This document shows, in pieces, positions 1-6,569 of a DNA stretch of 6,953 nt. Source of the stretch: Bacteroidota bacterium (lineage in GTDB: Bacteria > Bacteroidota > Bacteroidia > Bacteroidales > UBA10428); contig JAHEEB010000215.1 in the NCBI GenBank assembly GCA_024640925.1, positions 1-6,953 of the forward strand. The letters run 5' to 3'. Position 1 is the first letter of the stretch, and each line of letters begins with the position of its first letter. The notes beneath the pieces are model-generated. The model did not search any database. It had not been told where the DNA came from and saw only the letters and a list, made by a program, of their open reading frames with translations. The translations under genes and the position numbers were made by a program.

Positions 1-2435
1 CAATTGGGGAAGACAGGGCCGTTGAACTTCTTAAACAAGGTGCAACAGACTATGTACTCAAGCATCGTATGGAAAGGCTCGCATTTGCAACAAAACGAGC
101 ACTGAATGCAGCAATTCAGCTCGACAAATTCAGGAAAACGGAAATTGAGCTTCAAACCAACCGAAAACTATTGCAATCCATTATTAACAACGCATCAGAT
201 TTAATATACATAAAGGATATAAATGGACGATACTTGCTTTTTAATGAATCTGCTGAAAAAGCAATCGGTAAAAATGCCTCTGAAGTAATAGGAAGAGACG
301 ATACGTTTCTTTTTTCCGACGAAGAAGCGCAAGCAATAATAGATAAAGATAAGAAAGTAATTGAAAGCGGTGTTCCACTGTCCTTTGAGGAGTCAATTAC
401 ACTTACCGATGGCCAAATTCATATCTTCAACACCAGTAAATGCCCCATGTTCGACGATTTTGGCAAACCATCGGGTCTTTTTGGTATAGCCCGCGATATT
501 ACCGAACGAAAAAAAGCTGACGAAGCTATTCGTCAGGAACGTATTCTGCTTCGAACCCTAATTGATAATTTGCCCGATGCTATTTATGTAAAAGATACTG
601 AAGGCCGGAAACTGGTAGCCAATTCTGTCGATCTAAAAATAATGAATTGTTCATCAGAAGCGGAAATCGTTGGGAAAACCGACATGGAAATTTTTGATTT
701 TGAAGCCGGATATCGGGGCTACGCCGAAGATATGTCCGTTTTAAAAACTGGCCAGTCTTTGATTAATCACGAGGATCGTTTTATGGATACAGAAGGAAAT
801 CAACATTGCCGGTTAACATCCAAAATACCACTCTTCAATGAACAACAGCAGATTATTGGCCTGGTAGGTGTCGGACGCGATATTACTGAACGCAAGAAGA
901 CAGAAGAGGCTTTATATGAAAGTGAGAAAAAGCATCGTATTGTAGCAGACAACACGTATGACTGGGAATTTTGGCTCGATCCACAAGATCAGTTTATCTA
1001 TTGCTCTCCATCCTGTTTGCGGGTAACCGGCCATGAAGCTTCTGAGTTTATGACTGATCAGACTTTGCTGGAGAAGATCATTCACCCCGAAGATAGGGCA
1101 GATTATGCAAAACATATGGTGATAGAAGAGAAGTCCAGTCTTCCGGCTAAAATTACTTTTAGAGTCATCAAGCCCGACGGAACAGAACGATGGATTGGAC
1201 ACCTTTGTCAACCGGTACTGGATGAAAACGGTGTTTCAATGGGGAGACGCGGCTCCAACCGCGATATTACCGAACGCTTAAAATCGGAAGAACAACTGCT
1301 GATTGCCAAAGATAAAGCTGAAGAAAGCGACCGGTTAAAAACCGCATTTCTGCATAATATTTCGCACGAAATTCGTACTCCCATGAATGCAATTGTTGGG
1401 TTTTCCGGACTTATCAATGACCCTGATATACTCCCCGAAAAACGCAGGCATTTCACCGATATAATTGTGAATAGCTGCAACCAGTTACTATTCATAATTT
1501 CTGACATATTAAGTATCTCTGCCATAGAGGCAGGTCAGGAGAAAATTGATGAAACCGAAACAAGTTTAAATTCTACTCTTCAATTTGTATATGATCAATT
1601 CGATTCAAAAGCAAAAAAAAGAAATATATCCTTTAATCTGACGGAATTGGCACCAGACAGCAAAAATCTCATAAAAACAGACAACACAAAACTTATTAAG
1701 ATATTGACTAACCTTATAGACAATGCACTAAAATTCACCAAACAAGGGCATGTTTATTTTGGATGTTCAATAAAAGAAACAGAAATTGAATTTTTTGTCG
1801 AAGATACAGGTATTGGTATACCACTTGAAATGCACGAAGATATATTCAAACGCTTCCGGCAGGTCGAAAGCACAATAGTACGGAACTTTGGAGGATCCGG
1901 ATTGGGATTATCCATTTCAAAAGCATATGTAGAACTGCTTGGTGGTAAGATATGGCTAAGTTCTGCATTAGCAAAAGGTTCGACATTCTTTTTTACCATT
2001 CCTTTCAAACCGGTTGCAATAACTATTCATCCCGAAAAGGAAACCTTTACCGGATTAATAGAATTTACAGCACCCAAAACACTTTTAGTTGCAGAAGATG
2101 AAGATTCTAACTTTTTATTGCTCGTAGAGTTGTTATCTGAATTAAATATAAATATTATAAGGGCAACAAATGGGTTAGAAGCAGTAGAAATGAGCAAAAC
2201 AAATGATGTTGATTTAGTATTAATGGATATTAAAATGCCTGTAATGGATGGCTATGAGGCCACAAAAATAATAAAACAATTAATGCCCAATTTGCCTATA
2301 ATAGCCCAAACGGCCTATACTGAAGAAATTGACAAACAAAAAGCAATGGATTATGGTTGTGTCGATTTTATCAGCAAACCTTTTTCATTTGATCTTTTAA
2401 TTACAAAAATCGCAGAACAAATAAACAAAACTTAA
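1..2435 (+). CDS. Hybrid histidine kinase, 5'-partial: (receiver)-PAS-PAS-PAS-HisKA-HATPase-receiver
   Basis: The reading frame is open from base 3 to the left edge, so the ATG at 69 is internal. The 22 residues before it, including GATDYVLKH (Lys codon 60-62), are the end of a receiver domain, and the true start lies outside the window. Counting from the codon at 69, three PAS domains cover about residues 33-150, 158-278 and 288-406. Each ends in a DITER motif (143, 271, 399) followed by a charged helix. HisKA has HEIRTP with phosphoacceptor His433. HATPase_c has the N-box Asn552, the G1 box DTGIGIP from 579 and the G2 box GGSGLGL from 608. The C-terminal receiver (about 672-785) has an ED acidic pair, Asp720 in LMDIKMP and Lys770 in SKP, so it looks active. 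No signal peptide or membrane helix is visible, so the visible part is cytoplasmic. The protein should autophosphorylate on His433 and pass phosphate to Asp720. The stimulus cannot be read from the sequence. The first half is richer in GC than the second. Confidence 0.95.
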   Translation, partial: IGEDRAVELLKQGATDYVLKHRMERLAFATKRALNAAIQLDKFRKTEIELQTNRKLLQSIINNASDLIYIKDINGRYLLFNESAEKAIGKNASEVIGRDDTFLFSDEEAQAIIDKDKKVIESGVPLSFEESITLTDGQIHIFNTSKCPMFDDFGKPSGLFGIARDITERKKADEAIRQERILLRTLIDNLPDAIYVKDTEGRKLVANSVDLKIMNCSSEAEIVGKTDMEIFDFEAGYRGYAEDMSVLKTGQSLINHEDRFMDTEGNQHCRLTSKIPLFNEQQQIIGLVGVGRDITERKKTEEALYESEKKHRIVADNTYDWEFWLDPQDQFIYCSPSCLRVTGHEASEFMTDQTLLEKIIHPEDRADYAKHMVIEEKSSLPAKITFRVIKPDGTERWIGHLCQPVLDENGVSMGRRGSNRDITERLKSEEQLLIAKDKAEESDRLKTAFLHNISHEIRTPMNAIVGFSGLINDPDILPEKRRHFTDIIVNSCNQLLFIISDILSISAIEAGQEKIDETETSLNSTLQFVYDQFDSKAKKRNISFNLTELAPDSKNLIKTDNTKLIKILTNLIDNALKFTKQGHVYFGCSIKETEIEFFVEDTGIGIPLEMHEDIFKRFRQVESTIVRNFGGSGLGLSISKAYVELLGGKIWLSSALAKGSTFFFTIPFKPVAITIHPEKETFTGLIEFTAPKTLLVAEDEDSNFLLLVELLSELNINIIRATNGLEAVEMSKTNDVDLVLMDIKMPVMDGYEATKIIKQLMPNLPIIAQTAYTEEIDKQKAMDYGCVDFISKPFSFDLLITKIAEQINKT

Positions 2436-2447
2436 ATCATAATGACT

Positions 2448-2488
2448 AATATTTTTTAGATAGCACTTAAAAGCAACAATATTTTTTA
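2448..2488 (+). repeat. 11-bp direct repeat in the leader of the second kinase gene
   Basis: The sequence aatatttttta occurs at 2448-2458 and again at 2478-2488, exactly 30 bp apart. Both copies lie in the 60-bp gap before the second kinase gene. The gap is very A/T-rich, so chance similarity is possible. Roughly three helical turns of spacing would suit a regulator bound on one DNA face or a curved A-tract, but no function can be assigned. No convincing TTG / TAnnTTTG promoter was found in this gap. Confidence 0.4.
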
Positions 2489-2495
2489 TGTAGCT

Positions 2496-4796
2496 ATGGA
2501 AAAAGCAAACATTTTAATTGTTGACGATCTACCTGCAAACCGGGCTTTACTCATTGCTTATTTACAACTTATAGATGTAAATGTCGATGAAGCCGAATCG
2601 GGTGATGAATGTCTGAGAAAATTGCTGGAAAAATCTTATACGTTAATTTGTTTAGATGTATTAATGCCTGAAATGGACGGGTACCAGGTTCTTGAGAAAA
2701 TTCGTTATGCACCCGCTACAATGGATATACCCGTTATATTAATCTCTGCCACCCTGAATACTGATGAATATGTTTTAAAGGGGTTATCTGTAGGAGCAAC
2801 CGATTTTCTTTCAAAGCCCATTAATCCACAAATATTTATAAGTAAGGTAAATAATTTTATACAAGCATATGAGAAACAAAGAAAACTGGATTTACTAATA
2901 AAAAAATTAGAAAGTGTAAATAACCGGTTAAGAGAAAACGAACAGAAATTTAAAAGAATAACACAATCGGCCAGCGATGCAATAATTGTATTAGACTCGA
3001 AATTCCAAATCAGATTTTGCAATAAAGCCGGCCTTGAGATTTTCGCCTATAACATTTACGAAATACTTTCCGAAAGCATATTTGATTGCCTGATATCGTT
3101 AAAATCGAAACAAATCCTGCTCGAACATATCCAAACACTAACTTCATCAGGAGTAAAGCTAACCAATTCAATCAGGTTAACCGGAAGAAACAAGTATGGT
3201 ATTGAGTTTCCGGTTGAATTATCATTAGCTGTTTATAAAACCTCACAAGACGAAACGAATTATACAGCAATCATCCGTGATATTACCAACCAGGTCAAAA
3301 ATGAGAAAGAGGCATTAGCCGCCAAGGAGCTGAGAGACGCAAACAAAGTAATGAAAGAATTTATGGATAATGTAAGTCATGAGCTTAGAACGCCAATGAA
3401 TGCTATTATCGGAATCTCTAATATGTTTTTAAAGTATAGTTCACATAACCTCACAGAAGAACAAATTGAAGGATTACAGTTAATAAATCAGAGTGGCAGC
3501 AGATTATTGGAATTGATAAATGATATTCTTGATTTATCAAGATTGGAATCGAATAAGCAAAAAGTTAAGGTTGAGAAGTTTAGTTTAGATGAATTTCTGG
3601 CAAACATGCGGTCTATGGTAATTACTTTAATTCACGAAAAACCTATCAAATTTATTATCAGAAAAAGTCCTGCTGTGCCAGAGCGAATAGCTACAGATTC
3701 AAAAATTCTTTCACAAATTCTGACAAATTTATTGAGTAATGCTGTGAAATTCACCAACGAAGGAAGCATAAGACTAAATATACACTGCAGTAGCGAAAAC
3801 AAATTATTTTTTGAAGTAACCGATACAGGAATTGGAATAAGCGAAGATAATCTGAAAATAATATTCAGAAGGTTTGAACAGATCGATAATTCCGCCAGCA
3901 AACAATTTAAGGGAACAGGACTTGGCCTGAATATCACAAAAAAATTAATTGAGTTGATGAATGGTGATATTCAGGTTGAAAGTCAGTTAAACAAAGGCAC
4001 TTCAATGAAATTTTTTATCCCGGTTAAATTTGAAGAAAAGATTGAACCGATTATAAAAGACAGCATTACAATTGACGAAAATTTATCAAATAAGTACAGA
4101 CTAAAACTTGCTGTTATCATTGATTACAGGGAGGAAACTCATTTCCTGCTGAAAAAGATACTTGAAGAGGAGAATTTCATGACCTATTCATGTCATAGTT
4201 CCAGCAGCGGATTAAAAGCAATTTATCGTTTTCATCCCGATCTGGTTATATTAAAAATGGAAATGCCAAAAATACATGGCCAATTAATTTTAAGGGAATT
4301 TGAAGAATCAAAAGAATTATCATCGATTCCTGTTATTATTCTGACATCTATCTCAGATTATGTTCAAAAACAGAAGATAAACCTTCTCAGCATTCTAACA
4401 GAGCCAATTAACCATAAAGAATTAGTTGAAAGCATAAGAGAAATAAGTAAGCTGACAAAAAACAGGTTTGAAAGTAACATCCTGATTCTTTCGGAAAAAA
4501 AAGAAGAAACTCCTGCCCTCTTTAAGGAATATGAGTTTTTTTATAACGATAATGTTGATACCTTTAAATTAACCATTGCACAAAGACTTATAACTTTATT
4601 AATAATAGACGGGATTGATGCTGGAACAAATAACTTTAAAATTGTGGAATGGTTAGCAACAAATGAGGAATTCCAGCCAAAAGAAATTTTCATTGCATCT
4701 GACCAAATTTCAGAACAGGTTGAAAACCTGGTTAAAAAATTACCAAACGTAAAAATAATTCAATCATCTGAACTTAATCCTTCTGAATTATTATAA
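2496..4796 (+). CDS. Hybrid histidine kinase: receiver-PAS-HisKA-HATPase plus two degenerate receiver-like C-terminal segments
   Basis: This soluble sensor kinase has 766 residues. The N-terminal receiver (about 4-122) is intact, with DD after NILIV, Asp54 in LDVLMPEMDG and Lys107 in SKP. A charged, probably coiled-coil helix (about 122-150) leads into one PAS domain (about 150-265) ending in RDIT. HisKA has SHELRTP with His295. HATPase_c has N-box Asn415, DTGIGIS from 443 and GTGLGLNI from 473. Residues 534-655 follow the receiver pattern, but Lys587 sits where the phosphoacceptor Asp belongs, Glu636 replaces the conserved Lys, and the second acidic-pocket residue is Tyr544. Residues 661-766 may be a further, shorter receiver-like fold with Asp705 after LLII. 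The start was chosen because MEKANILIVDD begins the receiver directly. The leader is A/T-rich with no Shine-Dalgarno sequence, as in Bacteroidota. The gene starts 60 bp after the first kinase and ends 18 bp before the third, so it is probably part of one operon. An active kinase with an inactive C-terminal regulatory module is the best reading. Confidence 0.95.
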   Translation: MEKANILIVDDLPANRALLIAYLQLIDVNVDEAESGDECLRKLLEKSYTLICLDVLMPEMDGYQVLEKIRYAPATMDIPVILISATLNTDEYVLKGLSVGATDFLSKPINPQIFISKVNNFIQAYEKQRKLDLLIKKLESVNNRLRENEQKFKRITQSASDAIIVLDSKFQIRFCNKAGLEIFAYNIYEILSESIFDCLISLKSKQILLEHIQTLTSSGVKLTNSIRLTGRNKYGIEFPVELSLAVYKTSQDETNYTAIIRDITNQVKNEKEALAAKELRDANKVMKEFMDNVSHELRTPMNAIIGISNMFLKYSSHNLTEEQIEGLQLINQSGSRLLELINDILDLSRLESNKQKVKVEKFSLDEFLANMRSMVITLIHEKPIKFIIRKSPAVPERIATDSKILSQILTNLLSNAVKFTNEGSIRLNIHCSSENKLFFEVTDTGIGISEDNLKIIFRRFEQIDNSASKQFKGTGLGLNITKKLIELMNGDIQVESQLNKGTSMKFFIPVKFEEKIEPIIKDSITIDENLSNKYRLKLAVIIDYREETHFLLKKILEEENFMTYSCHSSSSGLKAIYRFHPDLVILKMEMPKIHGQLILREFEESKELSSIPVIILTSISDYVQKQKINLLSILTEPINHKELVESIREISKLTKNRFESNILILSEKKEETPALFKEYEFFYNDNVDTFKLTIAQRLITLLIIDGIDAGTNNFKIVEWLATNEEFQPKEIFIASDQISEQVENLVKKLPNVKIIQSSELNPSELL

Positions 4797-4814
4797 CAAT
4801 TAATTTCAATCGAT

Positions 4815-5882
4815 ATGAGCAAACCAAGAATTCTGATAGTTGATGACGAACCTGCAAACGTCTTTTTATTAACAGGTCTTCTGAAAGCAAACGGATATGA
4901 AACATTTTCAGCAACAAATGGTCAACAATGTATGGAGTTTTTAAATACCTTAAAACCAGACCTGATATTGCTTGATATTATGATGCCCAAAATGACGGGC
5001 AACGAAATTCTTGATAAAATTATGGAATCGGATGAATTAAAGATAATTCCGGTAATTATGGTTACAGCAAAAACCTCTGTAGAAGATGTGAGTGAATCTT
5101 TAAATAAAGGAGCTATCGATTATATAAGGAAACCATTTAATGAACAAGAGTTGCTTGCCAGGGTAAAAGTTGGTATCAGGCTAAAAATTAACGAAGATCA
5201 TTTGAGAGAAATGGTTGAACAAAGAAATGCTTTTGTACGAATCATTTCACACGATTTAAGGTCGCCCTTCACAGCCATTAATGGTTTTGCTGAAATTCTC
5301 ATTCAGGATAAAAATATTACTGAGGATCAGAAAGAATCGCTAAATTATATTATAGACTCCGTACAATACAGCGTTGATTACTTCAACAGGCTATTAAGCT
5401 GGACTATGCTGGAGTCTAAAGACATATCATTAAACATAGCCCCCGCAAATGTTTACATTATGGTCGACAGAGTTTGTAAATTATTTGATAAAAACGCAAA
5501 CCAAAAATCGATTCGACTAATTAGTAATATCGATAAAAACCTTATGGTAAATGTTGACGAAACTTTTTTCAGACAAGTAATTGCCAACCTGGTTAACAAT
5601 GCAATTAAATACACTCCGGTACAGGGTTTAATTGAAATTAATTCAATAGTAAGCGATAAGATTTATCTCATTATTTCTGATAGTGGTATTGGGTTACCCG
5701 GGAATATTACCAACGATGATTTGTTTTCGGGGGATATTAATAAATCGGAGAAAGGTACAAAAGGCGAGAAAGGAACTGGCATTGGTTTATCGATATGTAA
5801 AAAAATTATTGATGCACACTCCTTTAAAATCTCCTTTAAAAGAAGAAATGAAGGTGGTACGGAGTTTATTATTGAAATCTGA
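4815..5882 (+). CDS. Soluble receiver-HisKA-HATPase histidine kinase
   Basis: This is a compact 355-residue kinase with no PAS domain and no membrane helix. The N-terminal receiver (about 4-120) is intact, with ILIVDDEP, Asp54 in LLDIMMP and Lys106 in RKPF. HisKA carries SHDLRSP with His146. HATPase_c has N-box Asn262, DSGIGLP from 289 and GTGIGLS from 320, and the protein ends soon after the last strand. Having the receiver in front of the kinase core suggests that phosphorylation by another kinase controls its activity, making it a relay or cross-talk node rather than a primary sensor; this is inference. In the H-box the position usually held by Thr or Asn in the phosphatase motif is Ser (HDLRS), a common variant in this kinase type. 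The ATG at 4815 gives MSKPRILIVDD, a natural receiver start. It lies 18 bp after the previous stop, which argues for co-transcription. Its stop is 3 bp from the convergent receiver gene. Confidence 0.95.
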   Translation: MSKPRILIVDDEPANVFLLTGLLKANGYETFSATNGQQCMEFLNTLKPDLILLDIMMPKMTGNEILDKIMESDELKIIPVIMVTAKTSVEDVSESLNKGAIDYIRKPFNEQELLARVKVGIRLKINEDHLREMVEQRNAFVRIISHDLRSPFTAINGFAEILIQDKNITEDQKESLNYIIDSVQYSVDYFNRLLSWTMLESKDISLNIAPANVYIMVDRVCKLFDKNANQKSIRLISNIDKNLMVNVDETFFRQVIANLVNNAIKYTPVQGLIEINSIVSDKIYLIISDSGIGLPGNITNDDLFSGDINKSEKGTKGEKGTGIGLSICKKIIDAHSFKISFKRRNEGGTEFIIEI

Positions 5883-5883
5883 C

Positions 5884-5900
5884 TTCTATTTATTATAGAA
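5884..5900. terminator. Short inverted repeat at the convergent gene junction (weak terminator candidate)
   Basis: TTCTAT (5884-5889), a 5-base loop and ATAGAA (5895-5900) form a perfect 6-bp stem. It begins 2 bases after the stop of the plus-strand kinase and overlaps the last codons of the minus-strand receiver gene. Its position between convergent genes suits a bidirectional terminator. The stem is short and A/T-rich and lacks a clean U-tract on either side, so it may be chance. Confidence 0.25.
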
Positions 5901-6371
5901 TAAGATGAAAACAGTGAGCCATGATACGATCAACAAAACGATAAATATTACCATTAAACCCCTGTATGCTTTCCTGTCAAATGACAAGGCTTTAATTTTA
6001 AGCAGGTTGTTAATCTTCGTTGTAACATTATCTTTGGCAAAATTGTCTTTAATAATATAATCGAAAGCTCCATTTTTAATTGCCTCAACCGCTATTTCAA
6101 TGCTGCTCTGGCCCGAAAGAAAAACAAATTCTGTTTTTGGACTTTTCATTTTGGCCTTTTTTAATGTCTCCAGACCATTCATTCCTGCCAGATTAAAATC
6201 CTGAACTACTATGGCTTCATCTGAAGAATCAATCGCTTCCAGAAGTTCTTCACCAGACATTAATCCTTTCGTGCTTTTAAAACCTTTAGACTGCAGGTGT
6301 TTACAAATCATAGCATTCAATGCGGCATCATCGTCCACAACGTAAATCAATTGGTTTTTATTAATTTTCAT
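5886..6371 (-). CDS. Single receiver domain with a C-terminal transmembrane anchor
   Basis: The protein has 161 residues. Residues 8-125 form a receiver domain: LIYVVDDD supplies the acidic pocket (Asp13-15), Asp58 in VVQDFNL is the phosphoacceptor, Ser86 in FLSG takes the Thr/Ser position and Lys108 in YIIKD is the conserved Lys. Asp, not Pro, follows that Lys. After a basic linker (FDRKAYR), residues about 139-158 are a continuous hydrophobic helix rich in Leu, Ile, Val and Phe, followed only by YNK. This predicts a tail anchor, with the receiver in the cytoplasm and almost nothing outside. There is no DNA-binding or enzymatic output. It could recruit a kinase to the membrane or act as a phosphate sink there; both are inference. 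The ATG at 6371 is chosen because the receiver starts within eight residues and an A/T-rich leader precedes it. The stop is 3 bp from that of the convergent kinase gene. It resembles the receiver at the right edge of the window. Confidence 0.93.
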   Translation of the reverse strand: MKINKNQLIYVVDDDAALNAMICKHLQSKGFKSTKGLMSGEELLEAIDSSDEAIVVQDFNLAGMNGLETLKKAKMKSPKTEFVFLSGQSSIEIAVEAIKNGAFDYIIKDNFAKDNVTTKINNLLKIKALSFDRKAYRGLMVIFIVLLIVSWLTVFILFYNK

Positions 6372-6400
6372 TGCTATTTAGTTTTATTTATAGGATATAT

Positions 6401-6430
6401 GTAAGATACAAAAAAAATAACACTAAACAA
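6401..6430 (-). promoter_or_regulatory. Candidate Bacteroidota-type promoter for the anchored receiver gene
   Basis: Read on the minus strand, TTG (6430-6428) is followed after 19 bases by TATCTTAC (6408-6401). The primary sigma factor of Bacteroidota prefers TTTG near -33 and TAnnTTTG near -7 with about this spacing. The -7 element here matches only in part. Transcription would begin roughly 20-25 bases upstream of the ATG at 6371, giving a short A/T-rich leader. The prediction rests on motif and spacing alone. Confidence 0.35.
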
Positions 6431-6473
6431 CATCGGTATAAATGGAAATCCAAAAAATGAAACATAAATATCA

Positions 6474-6484
6474 CAAACGGTTTG
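6474..6484. other. 11-bp palindrome CAAAC-G-GTTTG, possible operator
   Basis: CAAAC (6474-6478), a central G and GTTTG (6480-6484) form a perfect inverted repeat about 44 bp upstream of the candidate -33 element of the anchored receiver gene. A one-base centre rules out an RNA hairpin, so if it is functional it would be a protein-binding site. It is short, and chance is a real alternative. Confidence 0.2.
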
Positions 6485-6495
6485 GTTCACGAGAA

Positions 6496-6563
6496 TATTC
6501 ACTATTCACTATTCACTGTTCACTATTCACTGTTCACTGTTCACTGTTCACTATTCACTATTC
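6496..6563. repeat. Heptamer tandem repeat, nine copies of TRTTCAC
   Basis: Nine perfect-length 7-bp units run from 6496 to 6558, and a partial tenth (tattc) ends at 6563. The only variable base is position 2, which reads A, A, A, G, A, G, G, G, A across the nine copies. A related GGTTCAC sits at 6484-6490 just outside the array. The array begins 6 bp beyond the stop of the minus-strand receiver gene at the right edge and lies upstream of the candidate promoter of the anchored receiver gene. No gene crosses it. Such arrays are prone to copy-number change through slipped replication; no function is evident from the sequence. Confidence 0.93.
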
Positions 6564-6569
6564 CAGCGA

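Noticed and set aside
69..71. ATG at 69 as the start of the first kinase
   Set aside because: The frame stays open upstream to base 3 and encodes the end of a receiver domain (GATDYVLKH), so this Met is internal to a longer protein.
912..2008. Minus-strand open frames at 912-1211, 1208-1525 and 1754-2008
   Set aside because: All lie opposite well-supported PAS, HisKA and HATPase coding sequence. Their translations show no domain pattern, so they are shadows.
2705..3937. Minus-strand open frames at 2705-3022 and 3632-3937
   Set aside because: They are antisense to the receiver/PAS and HATPase parts of the second kinase. Their hydrophobic look follows from reading A/T-rich coding sequence backwards.
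5754..5783. Apparent GTKGEKGTG repeat in the third kinase as an insertion or duplication
   Set aside because: A GT-x-GE-x-GTG string is an ordinary form of the ATP-lid/G2 region in this kinase family.
5683..5898. 71-codon plus-strand frame overlapping the end of the third kinase
   Set aside because: It overlaps the G1 and G2 ATP-binding boxes in another frame and has no recognisable content.
6496..6563. CRISPR array
   Set aside because: The repeats are 7 bp and directly abutting, with no spacers and no cas genes nearby. It is a simple tandem repeat.
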